A stretch of DNA of 64,000 nt from Zeus faber. Its lineage: Eukaryota; Chordata; Actinopteri; Zeiformes; Zeidae. The notes under the pieces were generated by a model, which worked only from the letters and a program-made list of their open reading frames with translations, did not search any database and was not told the DNA's origin. The position numbers were made by a program, and so were the translations under genes. The stretch lies in NCBI GenBank assembly GCA_960531495.1, contig OY482862.1, positions 17,892,267-17,956,266 on the forward strand, given 5' to 3'. This document shows, in pieces, positions 35,017 to 46,439 of this stretch. Position 1 is the stretch's first letter; the number at the start of each line of letters is the position of its first letter.

Positions 35017-36860
35017 TCCCTGAATAGGCACCAAATGGAAAGCCAACATGGCAAGAGCAAGTTTGTACTCGTAACGGCGCGGTTTGATGATTCAGATATA
35101 ATAATTGCTTCCACAAAGTAATAGTATCGAATGAACTATAGCCAAGTCTGCCCTGCGGAAGAAAGGCTGACGTTCAAGAAAAGCAAACAGTAACTTTAGT
35201 CTCAATCATTATATGAACATTCTATATATATATTGGTGTTCTCTATGTGGTACCTTTGTTACCTTGTTTTGAAAAGTGGCATATAGTGTATGCCATAAAA
35301 ATTTGGATTATGATTATTATTATATTTTTCCCCCAAATCGTGTAGCCTGCATTGAGAACCCTTTAAGGATAGAGCATATGCATATAATACTATTATATTT
35401 AATACAATGGGCTGATAAACTACAGAAAAATGAACGGTAAATGTAAAAAGTAGATCAAGCTCATTCTATCCAACGGATTCCTTCAGTCTTTGCAACGCTC
35501 GTGATTAAGCATTATTACATAAAAATACCCGATATGCATCGAGAGAGGGAACAAAGACATCTATTTCCCTCCGTCAATGAAGGTGAACCCTGACCTAACA
35601 ATGGCTGACAATGTGATATCACAAGCCCTTACCACCGACACGGAAGGAGAGCCTGTGAATCTGAGGAGGGACAATCTATTCCCACATCTGCTCAGCTCGG
35701 CCAGAAGGAGACGAAATCTGAGGAGATATCAGATGAAACCGCGGATGTCTTACCCCGATAAACCATGAACCCAGCTCTTTAAAATGTTGCGTTAATTCCT
35801 GTTTGTTTGGTTGTTCTTCGTTTTTTTTTTCTTTCGCTTTTATTTTTTCCCAAAGGGCAACTCATTCAGTATGTTACACGTCCTGGATGCACACGTGACA
35901 AAATTACATAAAAGTTGTGTGTCCTTTTACTCTCTGGGGCCTGGCTGGAGCCAACCAGTAAATCTTATAGTCCACCCCGTCCCCCGTCCCCCGTCCCCCC
36001 TCTGGGTTTCCTCCATGTCCAGCAAAATAAACAATCTGCTGTAGGTCTGCAGAAATGTGAGATCAGACAGAGGGCAGAGCCAAGGAGGCATGCAGGAGGG
36101 AGGGAGGGAGGGAGGGAGGGAGGGAGGAAGGGAGGGAGGAGGAGGAGAAGGAGAGGAATTCACACAGGGTGGGGCGGGCGGGGCTGTGGGGAGTGCGGGG
36201 GGGGGGGGGGGTTCAGATTACAGGAACCCAGAGAACAAGCTGCTTGGAAGAAGAATGGAAAGAAGAAAAAAAAACACGCTGCCTACCCACTGCCTAGGAA
36301 TCGAAACAGGGCGAGAATAAAAAAGGACATCTATTTGGCTGTTTCCTTTTATCCATCGACGCATTTACGTCACAATGGAATGATTATAGTGAAATCTACT
36401 GTTTCCTTGTCTCGGTTTCTTTTGCTTTCCCTATCAATCCAACTCCATAGGCGTACCCAGGGTACGGCGATCAGGAAGACATGAAATACTGTTTCAAAAA
36501 TGAAAGTTTAAAGTTATGGAATCTGAAAAAAGTAAAACATGATTATAGCGATTACTTTCCCAAATCAATCTGTCACGGTGAGACTTGCAAAATAAGTAAA
36601 AGAAGTAACCCCTGCTTCATTGATATTTTGCTTATTTTCCTCCACGGTTTCATATTTTATATTTAAAGAATTCTAGGAGCAGGCCCAGGCATGATGCATA
36701 GTTTCAGAATTAAACCATAATTCAATGAGTCTTGGAAGAATCTGGTGAGAAATGGATTCCTGCAGCCGTATCTAATGTGGGTAAACAGTGTTTGGCTTGT
36801 ATCCTAAAAAGCCTTAAAAGATATATATCCTGTAGTCACAAGGAAAGAGGCCACCGCACT
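35017..36860. other. Gene-free region
   Basis: Includes a (GGGA)n tract at 36,095-36,145 and a poly-G run at 36,197-36,211. A 63-codon open frame at 35,577-35,768 has mixed amino-acid content but no recognised homology, so it is not called as a gene. Confidence 0.4.
36095..36145. repeat. (GGGA)n microsatellite
   Basis: Purine tetranucleotide tract of about 11 copies; could form G-quadruplexes. Confidence 0.9.
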
Positions 36861-36876
36861 GCACTGGACCACTATG

Positions 36877-36883
36877 GGAGTGT

Positions 36884-36939
<56 letters not shown>

Positions 36940-36950
36940 TGTGTGTGTGC

Positions 36951-36981
<31 letters not shown>

Positions 36982-37039
36982 TGCGTGCGTGTGTGTGCGT
37001 GCGTGCGTGTGTGTGTGCGTGCGTGTGTGTGTGTGCGTA
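36877..37039. repeat. (GT)n(GTGC)n microsatellite
   Basis: A 160-base GT run with a second half rich in GTGC/GCGT steps; Z-DNA-prone. Confidence 0.95.
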
Positions 37040-38786
37040 GATTCATTTCCACTTGTGATGAGGGCTTTGTCAGTAATTGATGAGAGAGCTGCACATTATG
37101 TTGTTTTTGTCGGGGCCCTGGCCCGGCCCCGAGGCGATGCCGGCCATATAGAGGTGGCTTTTGGGGGAAAAATGCAGTAAATCTGTACGTAGAAAGAACC
37201 GTGCAGGGAATGTGTAGTCCGGTACATTTTTTTACCGACCTGTTACGACCTATTATGAGATCTCATGGTGAATTACCGCGCTTCGAGAAGTAAATATTTC
37301 CCGTTCGCATCATTTCCTTTCGGTCGTTTAGCTGAGAGACGACCCCAAAACTCCCCACCGGGCTCCAAAAGTATAAGACAACGTTTTCTGACACGGTTAC
37401 GACGATGGTGCTGAGGACTGGACTGGGCGCAGAAAAAAACGATGTGCTGCCACCGAGATAATGAACGTAAACCTGTAATTCCTCTCAACACGTGCGCGCC
37501 GGATGCCTCCGTGTTTAAAATCGATATCATGCAGACGCGCAGCGAGACGCCGTCCCTTGAAGGCAGAAAGAGGGGTAGAGGCAGAGGGTGGAGGCAGAAG
37601 GTGGAGGCCTTCCTGTTACCGCAGCTTCCTGCTGGGGGGGTGGGGGCGTTCTCTCCCGCTTTCTGCTTCGGACCCGAGTAAACTCGTACCATACCATGAG
37701 AAACTCAATAAGAGGAAATATGCAGGGCTCGTTAAAGTTCACAGGCAGAGAGCATGGCTGCCGTGAACAGGCTGATCATTTTTTTCTCAGATTCCGTCCA
37801 GATCCAGCGTCAGCGGGGTTCTCTCGAAGCCTTGCGAGACGCGACCAAAATCCGCCGACGGAAGGAATCAAGTAGCCTATTATTATTCGCTCCGGCGTCG
37901 AGCTGTACTTACTATCAAAGCAAAGGGGGGTCGCAGTGCTTGTTTTGCATATAACGTATCCGAACATTTCGGCGAGCCCGCTGTGGACCCCCCAGAGGAT
38001 TTGGGTCCGGTTAACATTCTAAATTTAATTGGGAAAGTTTGGAATCTGGAGCGCTCCTGCCCAGCCGCAAAAACGGCGTCGGTTACAGTGCAATATCCCT
38101 TTGGAGGTCGGAATGAGCTTAATTGCAGATAACTGACACCTTCATTGTGGTCTAAATTGAAAACGCATAACACGTATCGGGCATACAATTGATTAAACAG
38201 ATATATATATATATAATTATTATATTATTATATTCTTTTTTTACTCTCTTAATACTTGATGCTCTCCACTCGAGGTTTCCTGAATACTTTGCAGAATTCT
38301 GGAAAACACCAGGAATAAATATCCCTTTAATAGATGTATAAATAGCCTGTGAAAACAATACTGATGTTACAAATTAAGTCTTGCCATTCGATTACTAAAG
38401 TAGGTCTCCTTCATGTGAAATGCACTTAAGGAACAGAAGTATTTTCCTTTGAATCAAACAGAATAAAAGAATCAATTCCCCTGGAGCGGAATCACTCAAG
38501 GAAACTGAAAATATCTCGAAAAAGTTCAGTGCTTGCGTGAGGGTCCTCGGCACCTTTCCACCGTTGGAAATAAAGTAACTAGGTACTTTTACTTAAGTAT
38601 TGTAAACCATTTCGGCGTACAGCGTGTGCAACATCACCATATTATTAGACCTGGATTCAAGGTTGTGGAGACATTTGTCGGTTATGCAACCTGATCGTTC
38701 CAAACTGAGGTTGTAGAACAAACCCAAACTGGGACAGGCTGAACGAGGACTCAAGGAAAGTACCCGATTGGCTGACCAACAACTCA
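37040..38786. other. Gene-free region
   Basis: Moderately GC-rich in 37,090-38,000. Open frames overlap on both strands without family features. A short piece at 38,570-38,600 (AAAGTAACTAGGTACTTTTA) resembles the dispersed repeat seen at 30,925. Confidence 0.4.
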
Positions 38787-39213
38787 GCCTCTGAGCATCT
38801 CATTGCCTCAGCATCTCATTACCTCAGCATCTCAGCATCTCATTACCTCAACATCCCATTACCTTAGCATGCCATTATCTCAGCATTGCAGCATCTTAGC
38901 ATCTCATTATCTCAGAATCTCAGCATCTCAGCATCCCAGCATCTCATTATCTCATTATCTCAGCATCTCATTGTCTCAGCATCTCATTATCGCAGCATCT
39001 CATTGTCTCAGCATCTTATTATCTCAGCATCTAAGCATCTCATTATCTCAGCATCTCAGCATCACATTATCTCAGAACCTCAACATATCATCATCTCATT
39101 ATCTCATTATCTCATTATCTCAGCATCTCAGCATCTCAGCATCTCAGCATCTCAGCATCTCCGAATCTCATTATCTCAGCCTCTCAGCATCTCGACATCT
39201 CAGCATCTCACAT
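38787..39213 (+). repeat. Octamer minisatellite, about 53 copies
   Basis: Strict 8-base periodicity of two main words, CAGCATCT and CATTATCT, in irregular alternation, with few point variants. Neither word creates stops, so two frames stay open by accident. Confidence 0.95.
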
Positions 39214-40382
39214 GAAGAGGCTCATCCACACTCATGAAACATTGAGCAGTATGATGACCTATTAAATACTACAGCCCCATATAACAAATTCCTACAGTAA
39301 CGCCAGAGACACTGTTGGAAGAAATGTTAGCGATTACATTAGTACAACCAAGAGTTCTGTTGACTTGGTATTACAGAGAAATAATTCATGTCAAATCCAT
39401 TACAGTAATTGAGTTGAAAAACGTCTTTTTGTTTTTTTTGGAATTAATTATTAAAGAAAAAGAATAAGGGGATCAGCATAGTGTACAGTAGGATGGAGAT
39501 CATACAGTATATTAAATGCCAAATTAGTTGAAAAAAAATAATACAACTTTTTGTCAACGGGGCTGCTTTTTCCTTGACCTTTAAAGGTAAGGAGGTTTAT
39601 TTACATGGTTTGATTTTGTTGATATTTTTCGGTTAACTGCCAAACCCACCACAAATTGTTTTTTAATCGTTGTCGAGGTGAACATAGCTATTAGCGGCTA
39701 TTTGGTCGAACGTGGTGAAAATGTGGACAATGGCTATGGCTTTATGCTGAGGTTGAAAAGGGCCATACAATGTTTACAATAAAGTTTGGAGAGATGCCTG
39801 GCAGCGGAATGTACACAATGAAGCGGTGCGGCGTGTCGGGCCGGAGAGAGCTCCCTTTGTACTCTTATGATTCTCATTCACAGGCCTTTTGATGTGGGGT
39901 GGAACGAGGGCCCGGCTCTGGAATGAAACTCTCATTGCAACTCAATCTGTCGAGTGTTTTCTTCCATAAAAACAGATTGAAGATATTAAAATGCCTGTGA
40001 TCATGTGCTTGAAGTTTTCCACGAGCGCAACTGAGTGAACTGGGCTTTACCTTACGATCCTTCTGTGGCTGTTTTGGTCTGCACTAAAATTGGGCTAAAC
40101 AATGGAGGACCGGGTCGTACTGAAATGAACTATACTATAAACATTTCCTATACAATATAACCCATACATATTATATTTTAACCTATATAACATATAATAC
40201 AGGATTTATCTTTGCATAATATCAACAATAATCAAATGTCATTTTAGCTGTTTCTTCTATATTCATTTTACATTTTTTCTCTGAACCAATAGGAACCCAT
40301 AATGGCCATGCATAATGGTATTCACAAAGAAATGGCCATATTTATTATTGATATATTTCATAAATGCATATATTAATTACAT

Positions 40383-40397
40383 ATATTATTATTATTA

Positions 40398-40469
<72 letters not shown>

Positions 40470-40473
40470 GTTG

Positions 40474-40534
<61 letters not shown>
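40383..40534. repeat. (TTA)n microsatellite, ~50 copies
   Basis: 150 bases of TTA/ATT with a short TTG interruption; gives long Leu, Tyr or Ile frames that are not genes. Confidence 0.98.
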
Positions 40535-41397
40535 GTCCTATATTGTTTTCATGCTATGTATGTTTATTAATATTATACATCCATTGAGCACAGTAAAGAA
40601 CTGCTAAACTAGAAAAAAAAGACTAGCCCAGGTTAATAAGCCAGAAATGATCATGGACACATTGGTTGGTTTCAGCAAAACTATTAGTTATCCCAATTTG
40701 TGCCAGAGTTGTGTGAAGCATGGGGGAGAAAATGGACATTACATTTTTAAGACAACAGTTCTCTTACTATCCTGCTATTTTCAGATCTTGGGTAGAAAAT
40801 GTTCAGTTATTCGACCCGATCATTACTCAGAGCCGGTGAATCATCAGGAGCAGCAACCGTATTCATTTTTGGCCTTTTACTCATGTCCTGGTCCTATGCA
40901 CCACGCCCACTGCCACCTTGATTAAAGACTAGCTCTGCAGACATGTGGCCTTTCATCCTGGGTGACACACACTCACAGGTATTCACAGCATGCTGCAGTG
41001 GCCGACGTTCAGCCTGACGCTCGGCACGAATCAAAGTGCCTCGCCTCGTCCATCCGTCCAGTCAGAAATGTAAACACCAAACCTGTTTTAAAACCTTCCT
41101 GTAGTGGCTAAAAAAACCACAACATTTTGTCCTCACTGGAAGTGGTTGTAATGCCGCCACTTCCTTTGGAGGAAGCTTGGCGGGAGGAAGTGGACGGACG
41201 GGAGACAGCTGTCTGCCTTTTAGAGACTCAAATGTGGGACTGTGCAGAGCACTGCGACAGTCTCACTGTAGCTCTGTGTTCGGTGGAATAATAGATTTCA
41301 TTCAGGACAGAGAGGAAGAGCTTGGGAATGAACAGCATTTATTTTTAAATATTCCAAATTAGAAAAAATGTTAAACGCTCCTGGAAATACTCAGTGT

Positions 41398-41402
<5 letters not shown>

Positions 41403-41463
<61 letters not shown>

Positions 41464-41469
41464 TGTGTG
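41403..41469. repeat. (GT)n microsatellite
   Basis: About 33 GT dinucleotides. Confidence 0.97.
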
Positions 41470-41873
41470 ATCTAATGCTTCATCTAAAATGAAATTCAAA
41501 GAGATTCCATGCAGGGCATGGGTGTGATGCCTGGTTATTTTTTTGCGTCGCCATTGGCATGTGGATGTCCCATTTAAAGCAACCAACTCAAAGAAATGAT
41601 TTGTGTTAGTGAATGGTCGAATACCATGTGACTTTAGGATTTGCCGTGACATTGGGTGCCTTTTACTGAGATGATACTTAAAAAAACACACAATTCAAGA
41701 TTCTATCTTTGTGAAATGCATTCATACAAGTTTGGTGCAATTAAATGTGAAAGGGCAAACTCTGAAGGCTGTGCAGAACAAAGTAGGGTAAAAAATATAA
41801 ATATAATCAGCAAAAGCAAGCAAGCAAAAACATATATATGCAAAAATATAATAAATAAATAAATACCCATTAG

Positions 41874-41876
<3 letters not shown>

Positions 41877-41920
<44 letters not shown>

Positions 41921-41947
41921 CATACAGTATACAGTATATAAATATAC

Positions 41948-41990
<43 letters not shown>

Positions 41991-42029
41991 GGTGTGTGGG
42001 TGCGTGTGTGTGTGTGTGTATGCGTGCGC
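41877..42029. repeat. (TA)n and (TG)n compound microsatellite
   Basis: A TA run at 41,877-41,918, a 35-base spacer, then a TG run with GC steps at 41,953-42,029. Confidence 0.95.
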
Positions 42030-43899
42030 GCGTTTCTTTACAGTATGCAACACAGTGTTTAACAGGGAATAATTATATTGTACAGTGGATCAACTTAAAA
42101 AAAAATACAAAAATGTGTAATATTACACCTCACCTGAGCTACAACTCAAAATGATAAACTATAATAAATCAGGATTATAGAATTTTTGTAAAAAAAAATA
42201 AAAAATAAAAAATAAAAAAGCTACAGCAACAAATAACGGCTTATGTTGCTACAAACAAAAACAGGAACAGCAGATAACCCCTTTTCTTTTACTGCTCTAT
42301 TAAGGTGAGCCGCTGCATTTCCCTTGTCCTCTTTCACTGGGTGACCTGTGCAAAGTGCTGAATCGGACCTCTCTCTTTCCTCTAATGGTGACCTATTGAC
42401 TCCTCGCCGTGGCCTGCTCAACCTCTCTACATGCTCCGCTGCTGACCTCTGCTTTCATTTGGGAAGCCCATATCACGTATCGCACCTCTGGATTTACAAC
42501 GTTCCTGCCTCTAAAAAAAAACTCAAACAAAGGTGGCGGGTGTTTAAAATAGAGAAATGGCAATAGAGAAAATGAAGACAAAGCGGTGGTCACCGGGGCG
42601 CGGGGGGCTAACAAGGACAAGCCCCCAGTGATCACTGGTCTTTTTTTTGGGGGGGGGGTTGTGTTTATTTTCGGTCTAATTATTACTCTCTCCAGCATTA
42701 TGCTGAGAATATTGTATCTTGTTCTTTTTTTTTTATGGCTGAATTGCCTAAATTCCTCATCTCAGCTCTCAACAACGTACTAAATCTGTTCCGTTGTTTA
42801 TATATTCATTGTGGTGAATTAAAACGAAGGACCCTTTTCAGAAGCTAACTTTCTTTCTCCCTCCCTGTGGTAGCCTACTGTTCATCGGAAGCCTTTAGAA
42901 TTTGACACCGCCGAAAAACACAGACCCCCGCTAGACTGCGGGGCCCGAACTGAAACCGGGAGAAAGGTGGCATCTGGGAAGGTTGACCTCGGTATATGGC
43001 CTATAAAGTCTGAACCTGGGAGAGGTCAGCGTATGGCGCTCGTCTCTCGCCGAAGGTCGCCATAAATTCACATGGTCTCCCACCACTTTTGGTTTTCCAA
43101 TCAACATCTGACAGCGCATGGGAGGGGGGAAGCTCTTGATTTATAATTCAGCTTGGCCCCCTGGACAGCTCTTCCGCCTTTCCATGTTCAGATAAAGCAC
43201 TCCTCCCACATATTACCTCATATTAAGATAACGCGGTCCTTCGCTGATATCCGTCATCGGTGACCGCGAATCCTGTCCGTTTCACCTAAATATTACTCGA
43301 CTAAATAAGCACACCTAATTTTAAATCCTGGTGTGCCCCATCATTTAAAGCCTGCCATGGAATAAAATCAATTTCCATTCTTTTCTCAGAGTAAATTGAT
43401 TGAGGCGATTACAACTGTAGACTACTAATGAGTTTTGTATCTTGCGTAAGGCTATTTTTGGGCTTCTTCCCTTAATGTGAAAAATGGCATGTGATATGAA
43501 TGATGTGATTTTTGCCTCGGCTTGTATATATCCTGCATTTTTGTAAATATATTATTTTGCCCGGCCGTTGCATACATGTATTTGTTCTTTGCACGCCTCT
43601 TGTTATTACCATATTTATATTACTATTTTTATGTTGTTTTTGTGGTGGGCTCAATGTATTACAATTTCATAGCCGGCATTGCTTCCATGCTGTTTTGCTG
43701 TGCTCATGGGAATAAAAAAAACAAACTTTAACCGTGAACCTATACTTGTTTTTTTTGTTTTTTTTGAATAAATGTTAACACATGTGGGCATTTGTTATCC
43801 TGGCGTGGAATATGATTTCCCTGGATCCTGAAGAACCGCTTTTGACACCATCAGTATTTCACCCCACGACGGGGCAGAGCCGGGGATCATTCTGTCGAA

Positions 43900-44680
43900 C
43901 GTCACCACTTAATTACCACGTTATTAGTGGGCTATCGTCGCACTTGAACACGAGTTCCCGGTGCGTCCCGTTGCATTCGCCGCCGTGCAGGCCGACGCGC
44001 GGTTTTTCCCCCGGCATCAAAACTAAAGCGTCGGAGTCAGTATTCGTAGTATTTGACCCAGGTGCGGTCAAAATATTACACCGCTGCCAGTCCGCACCGT
44101 GGAATGCGAGGTATGCACTCCCGACTGCCGCTCGCAACCCAAGGGTGAACGCGGCGACGGCATTCTTACATTTTCCGCCCCGTCGACTGCAAGGTTCGAA
44201 GGCAAGGGAAAAAAAAACAAAAACAACGCGCCAACAACACAACCGCGGCTTTAAAGGCGAGAGAGAAAGCGGGCGATCGCGCGCACTCGCGTTCGCGTCC
44301 AAGGCGGCCACCCCCGCGGCGGACGGCAGAATGGTCTCTCCCGCCGTGGCAGGGTCCGCTCTGCGTCGGATCGACGGCAAATCAATGAACGGGCAACCCG
44401 AGTTGGGACGATCCGCGGCGCCTTCCACCCTCATATAGTTTGCCACGGCGATGTACACACCGTTCAAAACCATGTTTGCGTGCGATTTACACGCGTGAGG
44501 AGGGGAGGGAGGGAGGGAGGGGGGGGGGAAACTTCTGCGCGGCCAGAATTACTACTTTACTCAAGTCGTTCATCTAGTTAGAGAGAGAGAGAGAGAGAGA
44601 GAAAAAAAAAACCCAACCAAAAAAAAAAAAAAACAGGAAGGCTTTTACGCAAGGAGGAAACTATTTGATCTACTCGGACG
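43900..44680 (+). promoter_or_regulatory. rbms1 CpG-island promoter
   Basis: CpG-dense sequence ends just before the first rbms1 coding exon at 44,685. A GGGA-rich and poly-G stretch (44,500-44,530) and a (GA)n tract (44,580-44,602) lie in the putative 5' UTR. The 218-codon open frame across the island at 43,782-44,438 is GC-driven and not a recognised protein. The start site is not fixed. Confidence 0.6.
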
Positions 44681-44684
44681 GAGG

Positions 44685-44735
44685 ATGATTTTTGCTAATA
44701 CTGGCAACCCGCCGAGGACTCCGTATCGTAAGCAG
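44685..44735 (+). CDS. rbms1: rbms1 first coding exon (alternative N-terminus)
   Basis: ATG followed by 16 codons, [17 protein letters not shown], ending at CAG|GTAAAC in phase 0. RBMS family first exons end KQ before the next exon, and this one directly follows a CpG island. It is consistent with an alternative RBMS N-terminus, but the short length makes the call less certain than for the RRM exons. Confidence 0.65.
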
Positions 44736-46390
44736 GTAAACGACCTTTATTTACACTACAAAGCTTTCAACTGTGGAAGTGGCGAAACGCGCTGTGGCCG
44801 CCCGTTTTAAATGGTGTGCCGGTCGATGTGAAACACACTTTAAGTGTTTGGATGTACAACATCTTGTTGCGATAACTGGCGATAATGGCTTCTATTACGC
44901 TGCTAAGGTATGGGTCTCGTATAGCGACGAAAGAACGCGAACGATCCGTTCGGTGTGAACGACTCTTTTAAGTGATTCGGGCGTCACTCAAAAGAGACTC
45001 GCACATTGAAAATATTTACCGAGGACGAAATTAAGGTCCAAGGCAAAAGGGCCGAGACGTTTCGCGTGATCCATACCGAACGTGACCGATTTTCCTTTTC
45101 AAATCAAACCAAAATGAATCATTTTGACGTCGGTATTATTTTCGTGATTCATGCTTTGCGCTCATCTGCCATGACAAATGTGTCAGAGAGAATTCGGCTA
45201 AAATGTCCAAAGAGATCCACGCTCCGCGTCCCGGCGCCTCAATCAATAGTTTTGACATGTCCACAAAAAAAGGATTTCGCGAAGATCGCGTGTCCGCCGG
45301 AGCTGAACCCACTCTTCGGACTCTCGTTCAGCGCAAGTCACCCCTCGCTCTGCCCAACCGAGTCGAATGAGCTTTCAGGGCGACTCGCTCGGAAGCGAAT
45401 CTGAAAGAGGAGTCGAACCTTTCTCATCGCCGCTCGCACTACTGTTTGGGAGCTCTGTTTACCTCCGCACTCAAAGCCTCGACTTGTGAAAACAGCCCAT
45501 TATTCGATTGGATATCAGAAACCCCTTTTTCATCGAAATTACACGATCGGGCGCGAAACAGACCTCCACCCATACGACGCGCAACATAACTTTGTTGACA
45601 GTTGTCGCTTACACGGCTTTGACCCCACCCCCGGCTTGGGCGACCATGGCGGTACGATTTTTTTTTTTTTTTTTTGGGGGGGGGGGGGGTCGCTATTAAT
45701 TAGGGCGAGGCGATGTACGGGCGTAATATCGACACCGCAATAAGTGGCGGATGTACGATATGTGGATATAATCTGGAATTTGGGTCGTCCTAATATGGCG
45801 ATATGGATAAATCGTTTCTTAAAGGCCGCATACAGTGAAGTAATGTCATTTTCTCAACTTCGTGAGACTGCTCTCGCTGTTCGAATCAACCACTCTAGCT
45901 GCTTGGTTATAATATCCACGTTACTATGGTACTCAAATATTTATTGTGTGTAAATACATTATGAAAGCACCAATATTCCCAAATATCTTATATCTTGAAA
46001 TAATGCACATCTAGGTGTTAGGGTTAGTGCATCAGATTAAGACTTGATTTCTAACGAAGCCACCATTCATTTATTTATCTGAAACTGATGTAGATTAGTC
46101 TGGTTATAAACCATTTATCAATATGCCTATAGGGGATGTATAAATAGTGAAACAGTATTAGTGCTTATTATATTCCTACTATATTTAAATAATATTCCAT
46201 CTATATTCACACCTACATTCAATTCCAGCAACAATGCTGCCACTTAGCCCCTGCCATAGCACTTTCATGTATCTTGTGCATGAAGCACATTCTGTATATA
46301 CTGTTTTTCAGGTTTTTGATTCTGATTCAGCTTTTTTTCCCCGTAACACTTTGAGATTGGTCCCAAGGAAAGGGCCATTAAAATTAAATG

Positions 46391-46439
<49 letters not shown>

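Larger units (their letters stand above)
39214..43880. other. Gene-free region upstream of rbms1
   Basis: AT-rich sequence with large microsatellites (listed separately), a poly-T/G run near 42,640-42,660 and unique stretches near 40,620-41,350 and 42,840-43,500. No recognisable exon on either strand. Confidence 0.45.

Noticed and set aside
35577-35768. 63-codon frame with ordinary amino-acid composition
   Set aside because: No homology recognised, no splice partners found, and one of many frames of this length.
38803-39237. 144-codon Ser/His/Leu-rich open frame
   Set aside because: It is a product of the octamer repeat, open in more than one frame.
40315-40587. Poly-Leu / poly-Tyr frames resembling membrane segments
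   Set aside because: Translation of the (TTA)n microsatellite.
43782-44438. 218-codon plus-strand and 186-codon minus-strand frames
   Set aside because: Both lie over the rbms1 CpG island, overlap each other, and have no recognisable domain.
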